This document shows, one piece after another, positions 47,073 to 57,610 of a DNA stretch of 64,000 nt. This stretch comes from Benincasa hispida. Its lineage: Eukaryota; Streptophyta; Magnoliopsida; Cucurbitales; Cucurbitaceae. Where the stretch lies: contig NC_052354.1 in the NCBI RefSeq assembly GCF_009727055.1, positions 3,250,677-3,314,676 of the forward strand, in the 5' to 3' direction. The notes beneath the pieces are model-generated. The model ran no database searches and was not told the origin of the DNA. It worked only from the letters and a program-made list of their open reading frames with translations. Each line of letters opens with the position of its first letter. The first letter of the stretch is position 1. The position numbers were made by a program, and so were the translations under genes.

Positions 47073-47861
47073 TTGCCAACCATAGAAGAGATTTTGGCAT
47101 CATTGGCGAAGAGCGTAGAGAATTTAGGTTTGCAGGCAGAAAAACATCAACAAATGCTCTTTTCTTATGTTACGGAATTGGCCAAGGGAAAGGCCAAAGT
47201 GACGGAACAGGTAAAAAGATCGAATACCCGTAATGTGTGCGAAGCAAATAGTTCGGTGAAAGCTGCTGGAGAATATGCGATTTACAACCGAAACAAATTC
47301 AAGAAAGTCGAAATATCGGTATTTAGCGGAAGCGATCTAGACACGTGGTTATTCAAAGCAGACCATTATTTTCAAATTCATAAGTTGACTGAATCTGAGA
47401 AGATGACGGTGGTAGTTGTGAGTTTCGACGGTGCCACATTGGATTAGTACTAGTCGAAGGAAGGTAGAAAGTCGTTCAAAGACTGGGAAGACTTGAAGAA
47501 AATGATGCTTGTGCAATTCCGATCTTTAAGAAAGGGATCGATCTGTGGAAGATTCTTAGCTATTATACAAGAAACAACGGTGGAGGCATATCGAAATCTC
47601 TTCGATAAGTTAGTAGCATCGTTGCCGCATTTATCGAACGAAGTTCTTGAGGAGACATTCATGAACGATTTGGCACCATGGATAAAGGCAAAAGTTGAAT
47701 GTTGGGATCCCACCGGGTTAGCGCAAATGATGTCGCTGGCACAACGTGTTGAAGATGGAGAAAATGCTCGGGTCGAAGCGGGACGAGCGCGGACATACGG
47801 AGGTAAGTTTCAAAATTCGAATGCTTCAAAATCCAATACTGACAATGTGAGAAATCAATAA
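47073..47861 (+). pseudogene. Element C gag
   Basis: One frame runs from MPTIEEILASLAKSVE to SNTDNVRNQ, interrupted by two TAG codons at about 47445-47453 (TTGGATTAGTACTAG). The centre has VFSGSDLDTWLFKADHYF and KMMLVQFRS, then a leucine-rich NDLAPWIKAKVE, typical of gypsy gag. A zinc-knuckle-like CFWCDERYTVEHRC follows at about 48016-48056 in another frame. Confidence 0.82.
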
Positions 47862-48059
47862 GCAAAAATGATCCGAAAGAGAGAGAGAAGATCGGAGAGT
47901 CATTTCTGATGAGGACCATCACCTTGCGAGGAACATCGAATAATGATACCGGAGAGAAATTCCAGCGAGAAGATTAACATATGCTGAATTTCAGTCGAAG
48001 AGAGAAAAAGGGCTTTGTTTCTGGTGCGATGAAAGATACACTGTCGAACATCGGTGCAA

Positions 48060-48600
48060 AGGGCGAGGGTTGAGAGAATTGAGATTGCTAGTGGTGCAGG
48101 CGTCCGGAGAGGAATGGGAGTTGCATGAAGAAGACGAAGCAAGAGAAGAGACGTTAGAATTGCGTGTGCTGACACTGAATGAGGAAATTTCACCTATTGC
48201 TGAACTATCTATGAACTCAGTTGTGGGATTGACGAACCCATGAACAATGAAGATTAGAAGGGATATCAAAGGAGAATCGGTAGTGGTATTGATAGACTAT
48301 AGATTGACACATAACTTCATATCAGAGGGTCTAGCGAATCGTTTGCTGTTGAACATCACAGCCATGACCAGTTACGGAATAGTTTTGAGATCTTGACCTA
48401 CTCTGCGAGGCTAGGGAGTATGCAAAAATATGGAAATAAGGCTGAGAGATTAGAGAGTGTGTGAAAGTATCATTCCATTGAAGTTGGAAGGTGTTGACGT
48501 GATTTTGGGGATGCAATGGCTACACTCTTTGGGAAAACAAAGGTTTATTGGCAGAACCTAACAATATCATTTGTTCGTGAGGGTAGGAAGATTACTCTGT
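48060..48600 (+). pseudogene. Element C protease remnant
   Basis: Broken frames show a gypsy protease layout: SMNSVVGLTNP, VVVLIDYRLTHNFISE and VILGMQWLHSLG. At the active site, where gypsy proteases usually keep a D-C/S/T-G motif, the sequence reads D-Y-R, so the catalytic loop is lost. Confidence 0.7.
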
Positions 48601-48789
48601 AAGAGAATCCAAGTCCGACAAAGGCAGGGGTTAGTCTGAAATGTACGATGAAGATATGGGATGAGGTCCTCTGAGTACTTCAAAAGTATTTGAGGGTGAC
48701 TCAAGAGAAAATGAAGAAGACTATCAAAAAGGTAGCTGGACAAATAAAATTTACCTTGAGGACAAGGTAAAAGTGGGGTGGGGAAATAA

Positions 48790-49369
48790 TGATAAGACTC
48801 CAATTACGTTGCAATATAAAAAAAAATAATAATAAAAGAGAAAAAGGAAAGTCAGCGGTTGAATCGGTTAAAATATTGTCAAAATTGTTGGGAGAAGTTG
48901 AGGTTTAAAAAGAAGGAAGAAACTGGAAGGGAGGCAATGAATTCTGAATATTAGAAGTGAGGAAGAGGAGCTCTCGAGAGTAGAAGTTCGAAAGACGTTG
49001 TCGTGGAGAAGCTATCACAGTGTGCTGCTTATCGTCTATTTCTATTAGGCGATCGTATAGCAATCGGTAGGCGACCGTATAGTAACTGGTAAGCAATCGT
49101 GTAATAGTTTATAAGTGATCGTATAGAAGTTTGTGAGCGATCACGGACGATTTAGTAAGCGATCGTTTAGTAATACTGAGCGATCGTGTAGAACTTGTAA
49201 ACGATCGTTTAGCGTTGGTAAGCGATCGAGTAACAATTGTAAGCGACCGATTAGTCTCGTTTGATTCTTATCGTTTAATAAAGAAGTTGTTCATCGTTTA
49301 ATTGCTTTTCTGGAAGACTGTTCCAACCTGTTACGTTAACAAAGAATTTTAAGAATCAGTTTCCTAACA
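48790..49369 (+). repeat. 3' LTR of element C, with a 10-unit array
   Basis: Collinear with 46307-46962. Its GCGATCG array (49045-49259) has ten units against thirteen in the 5' LTR. That accounts for most of the 76-bp length difference. Confidence 0.88.
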
Positions 49370-49648
49370 GAATGGCCCACAAAAAATGAATGTTTGCATA
49401 CAACTAGCCAATAGGTCATACATTCAACCTCTAGGCATTATAGAGGATGTTTTATTGAGAGTTGGAGAATTAATCTTTTGTGTTGATTTTTACATATTAA
49501 AAATGGATGAACCATGCTCTACTTCTTCCTCTAATATTTTACTTGGTAGATCCTTCATGAAAACTACAAAAACTAGAACTGATGTAGATAAAAATCTTTA
49601 TCAGTAGAATTTGACGGAGAGGTAAGGTCCTTTAACATATATGATGCC

Positions 49649-50935
49649 ATGCAATTTTCAGAGGAGTATTATTCTCATTGCTCCATAGGCACATATGAAA
49701 TTAATCACATTGTTGATTCCATGTTGTACAAAAATTCTAATTCTTTGGTAGCTCATTCCATTCATTATTGTTTTGATTTGATTACTCATAATTCTTCTCA
49801 TGCATCTCTTCACTTTTGGGATCATGATAATTCAAATAAAAAGTCTATTTCTAATTCTTCACTTCATTTTTGTGAAAAGAATGAATCTTCTTCAAAAAAA
49901 AATGATAATCTAGGAAGCACAGATACTTCTAATTGTGCAGAGAATCAATATCAGATATGGATACGATGTGAATACGTCCAGACACGTGGTAGATACGTGT
50001 CTGATACGTGATTTGGAATATCTGATTTTTTTTTTTAATTTTCAGATACGTGAAGAGGATACGTGGGTCATTTTTTTTTTCAAATTTAAGCCCAACCCAC
50101 AACCCATTTTATTTTAGTTCATGTTTAGGAATGATTTTAAAATCATCAAAAATCACTTTTTTTATTTTTCAAATCACTCAAAAACACACTTTTAATGACT
50201 CGAAATTAATTTAGTTTTCAATTTTACACTTTTCAATGCAATTTTCATATCATCAAAATTAGTTTTGAAGAATTAAACATGCTTCACGATGATTTTGAAA
50301 ATGACAAAAGTGATTTCAACTATTTTAAAATCACTTCCAAACATAAAAGTCTACTTAAACTGAGCCATCCAAAACAAAAAAACATAAAAAAAAATTTTTA
50401 AAAAAAACTGAAACATAATTAAATCATCATTCTTCCCTTCTCTCTCACTATTTAAATTATGATTCACACCCCCTTCATCCTCAAGTTCATTTTTCAATCT
50501 TCATCTTCTACTTCTTTCCTACCGTCTACTCTAGTCGTTCACAGTCACTCAACATTACTGTATTTTTTTTTTAAAGTTTTCACTCTCTTCTTGAATCTAT
50601 TTTAATCTAACTTAAAATAAGTATTATAGCAATTAATTAGACATTATATATATATATATAACGTATCTGTATCTTACTTTTTTAGAAATTAATGTATTGT
50701 CGTATCGTATCGTATCTGTATCTATGTATGTGCTTCTTAGATGATAATGATAATTCTTTCAATAACAAATTTTGCCAAAATGTAAATACTTTAAAAGTAT
50801 ATTCAAATTTTCAAAACAAAATTTGCATAAATGAAAAGTCTTCAACTGATAATTCAAATTCAAAATTTATTTGTAATACTAAAAACAAAACAAAACTTCT
50901 AATCTTTGCTCCGTGTTCAATGTGCAGGTAAAAGG
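49649..50935 (+). pseudogene. Element B post-protease region, split by insert D
   Basis: VEFDGEVRSFNIYDAMQF (about 49603-49660) leads into an Asn/Ser-rich stretch. The host frame resumes after insert D as DNDNSFNNKFCQNVNTL (50738 onward) and ends near 50933 at CSMCR. This is the variable spacer between protease and RT in Athila elements; RT itself does not follow. Confidence 0.6.
49947..50737. mobile_element. Insert D: small DNA-transposon-like insertion with GATACG motifs
   Basis: It interrupts the element B reading frame between ACTTCTAAT and GATAATGATAATTC. The left end has repeated GATACG/ATACGTG motifs (49958-50065). The right end has GTATCGTATCGTATCTGTATC (its inverse) at 50700-50720. 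CTTCTAAT and CTTCTTAG flank it, matching at six of eight positions, which would suit a hAT-type 8-bp duplication. No transposase is encoded. Exact termini are uncertain. Confidence 0.5.
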
Positions 50936-51039
50936 GATTGAGCCTAAAGCTCTCCCATCTCCAAAGAAGAGCAAGAACCTGAGAAGTTGTTTCAAAAACC
51001 CCAAGTAGCAAAAACCTAAAAAAAGGGAAAATTTTGATG

Positions 51040-51150
51040 TTCCCTGAAACGGGAAAAATCTTCAAGGTGAATAGAGATAGACTCAAAATTTACAATGAAG
51101 GGCATGTAAACCAAGTCCAATTGGACTTGTGTTTGACTAATTCCTCATAT
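51040..51150 (+). pseudogene. Element B integrase C-terminal tail
   Basis: The frame reads FKVNRDRLKIYNEGHVNQVQ, similar to the end of Athila integrase. It directly follows the post-protease spacer, so about 3 kb of RT, RNase H and integrase core is missing between them. Confidence 0.6.
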
Positions 51151-52774
51151 GTATGACACTCCTCTTCACCAACATCGATCAAATGACGCTAAAAATTTAA
51201 AGATAGGACAAGTTTTCTTCTTTCCTTTTCCATTTTTCTTTTCTCTTTAACAACAAAAACTAGGGAAGTTCTTCCATACATCCCTTCTTTTTTTTGTTTC
51301 TAGAATTCATTTGTTTATTCCAAACATTGAGGACAATGTTCCATCTTTAAGTTGAGGGTGGGAAACATTACATGTTTTTTGTATTTTTTTTTAGTATTCT
51401 ATGATTAGCCTTAAAAATGAGCCTCATTGAAAATTTTTGCTTTATAATGACTATATAGAATCATAAATGCATATCTGGAACCCTTGAGCATCTAAGCTCA
51501 AGTTAATAGATTGTTGATTAGACTAATTACATAGATTTTATGATTCTGTTCTGACATATCTGAATAAATTTGAGGATCTGATTCATTTTGATAGCGTAAT
51601 TTTGATTCTTTAAAAAACATAACTACTAAATTCTTTATGCTCCAAAAGACCATTTTTCCCTGAATGCAATAAATTCATGATTGAATAAATGCATGTTTGG
51701 ACATTCAAGAATCTCATTCACTTTGTTCTATGCATCATTTGTTTTATACAATCTCTCGATTCTTATCGATGAAACTTTGATGACACACTCTTTCTAGTAA
51801 GGATACAAATAAAATTTTAGGCTTTTTAAAATTTTCTAACAAAATTTTGAAACTCATTTTTCAAAAGAAACTTTCTTTTCCTTTTAATTATAAAAAAAAA
51901 ATGAATACTTAGCTTTTTAGATGTATTTAGAATCTTAAAACTCTTAGAAACATCATATCTACTTAATTTTCTTTATTGCGCCGATAGGACAACCTTTAGT
52001 CTAAGAATAATCATCTTGTTAGAGTAGCAAGTCTAGACAAAAAGAAATAAAAAAGGCCTAGTGTATAAAAAAAAATGCTAGCATAAAAAAAATAATAAAT
52101 AAAATTTGCAAAATTAACATAACATTCACTAACACGTGTGTGTGTGCATGGATAAAGGTGAAAAGAGCTACCTCTATCGTGTCTAGTCAAGGCCCGCGAG
52201 AAAAGAGCGATAGATTTCCATCGATGTGAGTGTGAAAGCTATCCTTATAGGTAAAAGAAATGCCAATTACATTTTGTGTGCACGAGTTTAAAAAGATACT
52301 CTTGTATTAGAATTGCCTTTCACTAGTGCAAGTTAAGGTATATCCTAGACTAATAATGGGGCTAGTGTAGGGCGAAGAGGAATTGAAAGTTGGATATCTT
52401 ATTTCTATTAGTTTAGTCCTTTAAATAACTAAAACTAGGTAGTCTTTTCTTTTATGATTTTGCAAGAAAAAGACTTCTTCTTTTCAATATAAGCTTTAAC
52501 CTTTTGTTAGTAAAACTTTAAAATTCTAAATGCTTGTTTATATCCTTACTTCCTTGATTGTTGAGAAAAGAGATGAGAATCAATTCATTGTATAAGACAA
52601 TTGAATGTATTGACCATTTGAATGTGAGGATGAAAATGTGCCAACTTGTATAATTAATTTTGAATAAATGAATGAAACTTTAAATAAACAATAAACAATC
52701 CACTTTTGCTTGAATGAGTGCTACTTCTAATTTTGACTTGTTTGGGATGACCAAGAGCTAAGTTGGGGGTATTT
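51151..52774 (+). other. Element B 3' non-coding region and polypurine tract
   Basis: AT-rich and non-coding. Features are GAGGACAATGTTCC...GTTGAGGGTGGG (about 51330-51362), a purine tract typical of Athila, and the final AAGTTGGGGGTATTT (52760-52774) before the LTR. Confidence 0.6.
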
Positions 52775-54207
52775 TGATAGGTCTTGTAAAGAACTATCTT
52801 ATTAGTGCTAATTCCCTTTATTATTCTTCAATTATTTGCTTAAAATGTCTATTTTGGTAGGTAAATTTCAATCCCGACTCAAATGAAGTTATTTCGAAGG
52901 ATTTGGAGCTAATTTGAGCCAGACACCAAAGAATCGCTTAAGAAAAAGATCCATGACAAATTACCACTTTGCCCCTCAAAAGGAACAAGTCAACAAACTT
53001 CAACAATGCTTGCAGCGTCACAACGTTCCACGCAACACTGAGCATGACGCTAGCTCGAAGCTTGAAGACGGAATGCACCCATTTACTGCAAAATAGGGAA
53101 GAGTCGCAACGCTTCGGAGATTGATGTAATCGTCCACGCGTGCGCGTGCGCCTTGTGCAATCGAGCATCAGTGCATCATCAAGATGCTAGCCCAATGCTG
53201 CTTGGATTTTTTACGATTTAGAGTTGCAATGCTAGCCTTGGCGTCAAGATGCTACACCTGCAGATATAAATTCAATTGTTTCGTTTTCAGTAGGGAGAAC
53301 GAGGAGAAAATTCGTTTTTTTTTTAGTTAATAGAGAGCTTAGAATGAAATTAGAGAGCGAATTGCCCAACTTTGTGTTTTTATGAGAGATTTCTTGCAAC
53401 TTTTACAATTCCCTAGTGAATTGCTTCATGGAATTCATCATACTTTTAAGAACTTCTTCAAGACTTCTTATCTCTATGGTTAGGTAATTCTTTTTCGTGG
53501 GAATTCTTAACTCTAGGTTGAATTCTTGAGTTCTTTTTGTATATTTTCTTGAATTGTCTTCATTCTTGAATGTTCTTGGGCTGAATTTGAATAGAAAACT
53601 AATGGAGGATAATTGACACTCTGATTCCATTAAGTTCTTGTATGTAATTCTTGCTTGGTACTATTGCATAATGGTGAGATAGGTTACAAAATTAAGTTTT
53701 CTTGAGTTAATTAAGACTTTTTCCGAATTTAACTTATAAAATTCTTAATTAAAACATTCATTCAATCATTTTTTAAACTTACTCTAATGTGTTTCTTGAA
53801 TGTCATAATCATGATAACACATGTCTTTAAAGGAATCTAAAAAAAGAACATGATAAATGCATATGGAAGTGTTTTTTACTTAGATTATGGTCAATTGATG
53901 TGATTCATGTTAATTACCTACAAGAGTCTTTAAGGGTCTTTCCTTATTGGATTGTGGGATGTTGAGTTTTCAAGTAATTGTTCAAGAACAATGATAGGAT
54001 TAAACCTAGCTACAAGAATTCCCAAAAATATTTTTCTATCAATTCTCTTCTAACAAAATAGTAAGTTTGTGTTACAATTTGGCCTCATCTTCATTTTAGT
54101 TAGCTTTTAGCCTCTTTACAATCAACCACTCCTCCGCCCCTTCCCTTCTCCAATTACTATCTTTTTGAATTTGAAGGTTATTTTTTGCCAATTAATAGAG
54201 GCTCCTT
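52775..54207 (+). repeat. 3' LTR of element B, truncated
   Basis: Starts TGATAGGTCTTG. It matches the 5' LTR from about 53130 on and stops in the block AATTAATAGAGGCTCC, where the 5' LTR continues for about 105 bases. Integrase sequence follows directly. Confidence 0.8.
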
Positions 54208-54940
54208 ACCTGGTTGAGAGAGTTCGTAAGGTGGAGTCAGGTCAGAGTAGTGAATATTCTGTATCCGCGAAGATGGTCTTCTTTATTAGGGACACTTGTG
54301 CATGCCAGCGGACGGTGCTTAAGAATGAACTATTGTCGAAATCTCACAGATCCTTGTTTTCAATACATCCTAGCAGTACCAAGATGTACCAGGACTTAAA
54401 GCGTTACTACTGGTAGAATGACATGAAAAGAGAGATAGTTAAGTTTGTTAGTAAGTACTTGGCGTGCCAGTAGGTGAAAGCCCCGAGAGACAGAAGCCAG
54501 CAGGCTTGTTGCAGCCCTTGAGCATACCAGAATGGAAATGGGAGAACGTGTCTATGGATTTCATTATCGGATTGCCCCAAACAGCAAAATCCTTTATCGG
54601 GATTTAGGTTGTAGTAGACAAACTCATTAAATCAGCACATATCATACCAGGGAAGTCTATTTTCTCAGTAAACAAGTGGGTGCAAATATACATGAAAGAG
54701 GTGGTGAGATTGCACAGAGTACCTGTGTCCATTGTGTCAGACAGAGACCCTCATTTCACATTTAACTTATGAAATAGCCTTCAAACAGCATTGGGAACTA
54801 GGTTGAATTTTAGTACAGCTTTTCATCCGTAGACTGACGGATAGATAGAGCGTTTGAACCAGATATTGGAAGGTATGTTGCATGTCTGTGCGATAGAATT
54901 CTCATGAAGTTGGAATTAGTTGATATTATGTTTTTGTGAA
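54208..54940 (+). pseudogene. Fragment E1: chromovirus-type integrase piece
   Basis: YLVERVRKVESGQSSEYSVS, ELLSKSHRSLFSIHPSSTKM and YQDLKRYYW form the H2C2 zinc region. In broken frames the core follows ([10 protein letters not shown] near 54555, VSIVSDRDPHFT near 54727, AFHP-TDG near 54820). Several TAG stops stand where Trp or Gln codons are expected, which looks like C-to-T decay. The C-terminal half is missing. Confidence 0.8.
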
Positions 54941-54994
54941 CATGTTTTCTTAAGAGGGATCCAGAAAGAGCTAATCCGGGAGTCATGATAGGAC

Positions 54995-56090
54995 ATGGCA
55001 CCTAAGCTCAGAGCAAGGACGCCAGTTAGAGGAGGGGTTCGAGACCCCCAAGTTCAGCATCCACAAGTCCAGAATCCTCCCCCATTAGGGGTGCAGGAAG
55101 AGGGAGCGGTGGAAGTCAGACTGTCCCGACAGCTTCAAATCCATCTATGGCTCAAGTTGATGAGAAAGCAATAGAAGAAATAATTGAGGAAGCTATGGCT
55201 TCCTCTATAATGGATAGACTGCAAGTTTTGATCTGTAATGCAATAAGAGGACAGACCTCCCAAGACCAGACTCGGTAGGAACAAGTACCACCAGTTCAGC
55301 TGCAACAGACCCAACTGCAAAGTCAAAACATGCAGGATCTGACCCATGAGGCTAAACACTTGAGGGATTTCAGGAAATTTGAGATATGGTTGTCCTCGAT
55401 TAAGACAATCTTCCATTATATGAGGTGCTCGAAGGAACACAAGCTCCGATGTGCAGTTTTTATACTGACTAGCAATGCAGAGATTTGGTGGCGTTCAGCA
55501 GAGAAGATGATCAATACCAGTGGAGGACTTGCGACATGGGAGCAGTTTAAGGAGCATTTTTACGAGAAATATTTCTCAACCAATGCTCGATACAACAAGC
55601 AAGTTGATTCTTGAATTTGAAGTAAGAGGTTATGTCAATAGAGGAATATGAGCAGGAATTTGATAAGTTATCCCACTTTGTCCTTGAACTAGTAGCCACC
55701 GAGGCATCAAGGACAGAGAGGTTCGTCTAGGGTCCAAGGAGTAGATTGCAAGGCATGATGCATGCTCTTAACCTTAAGACTTACGTCACGGCACTACGGG
55801 CTACCATGAGAATTAACGTTAACTCCCAGGAGGGAGAAGAATATAGAAAGTTGTTCGAAATTGGGACCTCTGCAGGTCAAAAAAGGAAGGCCGAGCGAAG
55901 GGCTCCTGAGCCTCAACAAAGGAATCAGAATGTAATTAATGCTCCACGTCAGTGGGGATAGCAGAGCTCTCAAGCTGTAACTGTCAAGGAAGGTAACATC
56001 TTGTGGTAGACGTCATTGGGGACGTTGTCTGGCTAATTCTTGAGTTTGTCTTCAGTATGGTCAGAAGGGGCACATGTTAGAAAAATGCCC
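54995..56090 (+). pseudogene. Fragment E2: chromovirus-type gag
   Basis: Begins MAPKLRARTPVRGGVRDPQV. The core FRKFEIWLSSIKTIFHYMRC and EIWWRSAEKM..TWEQFKEHFYEKYFS (55330-55614) matches gypsy/chromovirus gag. A degraded zinc knuckle (QYGQKGHMLEKC) is at about 56050-56090. Stops at 55614 and frameshifts break it. Confidence 0.82.
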
Positions 56091-56219
56091 AAGGAGAAAC
56101 GTGTCTGAAATTAGAGGCCAGTCTGCAAGCTCGTTTTAGGGAGGCCCGAGCCATCAATAGCAGCAGGGTAGAGTGTTTTTCATTACTCGCGTGAGGTCGA
56201 GAAGTCAGGCATAGTTGTG

Positions 56220-56560
56220 ACAGGTACGCTTCCCATCTTAGGGCACCATGCTTTAGTTTGTTTGACTCTGGATCTTCACACTCATTTATATCCTCAGCAT
56301 TTGTAAAGCATGGCATGTTAGGGTCAGAACCTTTGCTTTATGCTCTATCAGGAGAAATCATGTTAGCTACTAAAAAGATAAAGGTATGCCAATAGAGATA
56401 GCAAATCATGCATTAGATGTGACCTTAATAATTCTGAACATGCGTGATTTTGATGTGATACTGGGCATGGATTGGTTAGTTGCTACTCATGCCAGCATAG
56501 ATTGCTCTCGTAAGGAGGTCATCTTTAACCCTTCTACGGAAGCCAGTTTTTAGTTTAAAT
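56220..56560 (+). pseudogene. Fragment E2: aspartic protease
   Basis: VLFDSGSSHSFISSAFVKHG carries the D-S-G active-site motif (Asp at 56264-56266). Further on, DFDVILGMDWLVATHASIDC marks the protease C-terminal part. An in-frame stop lies near 56392. Confidence 0.82.
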
Positions 56561-56640
56561 AGGTTGGGACTGTGGTCCTGCCCAAAGTGATTTCAGCACT
56601 GAAGGCCAATAGATTGTTTAACCAAGGTGCCTAAGACATC

Positions 56641-57610
56641 TTGGCCAGTGTAGTTAACACTGGAGAGGCTGAAGTCACTTTGACTTCGGAGCCAGTGGTA
56701 AAAGATTTCCCAGATGTTTTCCCAGAAGATTTCCCCGGATTGTTACTACAGCAAGAGATAGATTTTGTTATCGAGTTGGAGCCAGTCATAACTCCTATCT
56801 CGAAAGCTCCGTACAGAATGACACCAGCAGAATTGAGAGAGCTTAAGGTCCAGTTGCAAGAATTGTTAGATAAGGTTTTCATACGCCCCAACATGTCACC
56901 ATGGGGTGCACCCGTGCTTTTTGTGAAAAAGAATGATGGGTCATTGCACCTCTGCATCAACTACAGAAAGCTAAATAAAGTGACCATAAAGAATAAGTAC
57001 CCACTTCCCAGGATTGATGATTTGTTCGACCAGTTGCAGGGAGCTACAGTGTTTTCCAAAATTGATCTCCGATCAGGTTACCATCAGCTGAGAATAAAGA
57101 ACTGTGATATACCCAAGACGGACTTTCATTCGGGGTATGGGCATTATAAGTTTATCGTAATGTCGTTTGGTTTGACAAATACTCTAACCATGTTTATGGA
57201 CCTGATGAATAGAATATTCAAGGAATTCTTTGACACCTTTGTAATAGTTTTCATTGATGATATTTTGGTTTATTCCAAGACAAAGGCAGAGCATGAGGAG
57301 CATTTACGAAAAGTTTTGGAGACGTTGTGGGCCAATAAGTTGTATTCCAAGTTTTCTAAATGTGAGTTTTTGTTGAGGCATGTGTCCTTTCTAAGACATG
57401 GGGTGTCGAAGGAAGAAGTCTCCATGATCCTACAAAAATTGAGGCAGTTACAAGTTGGTCTCGTCCAACCATAGTCAATGAGGTACGCAGTTTCCCGGGG
57501 TTAATAGGCTACTACTGGTGGTTTGTGAAGGATTTTTCTCGCATAACCTCCCCCTTGACTCAATTGACCCAAAAATGAACTTCTTTTGTTTGGAGTGCTT
57601 GTGAGAACCT
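56641..57610 (+). pseudogene. Fragment E2: reverse transcriptase, truncated in RNase H
   Basis: The 277-aa frame holds the gypsy RT motifs in order: [75 protein letters not shown], and the catalytic [11 protein letters not shown]. After a frameshift near 57425 it continues (VRSFPGLIGYYWWFVKDFSR) to FVWSACENL. There the 3' LTR of element A cuts it off at 57611. Confidence 0.9.

Larger units (their letters stand above)
46307..49369 (+). mobile_element. Element C: gypsy element with target duplication GAATG
   Basis: 5' LTR 46307-46962 (656 bp) and 3' LTR 48790-49369 (580 bp) both run TGATA...CTAACA. GAATG flanks the whole (46302-46306 and 49370-49374). A tRNA-Met-like primer site, ATTAGTATCAGAGC, follows the 5' LTR, and a polypurine tract, AAAGTGGGGTGGGGAAATAA, precedes the 3' LTR. 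The 1.8-kb interior holds gag and a partial protease only, so the element depended on others for mobility. Confidence 0.92.
46200..49660 (+). pseudogene. Element B aspartic protease, split by element C
   Basis: The active-site segment MLDLGASINVMPFHVYEDLN is at 46240-46299. After element C and one GAATG copy are removed, the frame continues NGPQKMNVCIQLANRSYIQP, then GIIEDVLLRVGELIFCVDFYIL and ILLGRSFM (49375-49565), the standard order of Athila protease. A frameshift before FDGEV near 49600 breaks it. Confidence 0.85.
43177..54207 (+). mobile_element. Element B: Athila-type retrotransposon, pol deleted, both outer LTR ends truncated
   Basis: Its 5' LTR is 43177-44312 (start lost) and its 3' LTR is 52775-54207 (end lost). 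The two share long blocks, for example AGGGAGAACGAGGAGAAAAT at 43343 and 53291. In between are a primer site (44316), gag, protease, a short integrase C-terminal tail and a polypurine tract (52760-52774). RT and RNase H are absent. Elements C and D are inserted in it. Confidence 0.82.
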
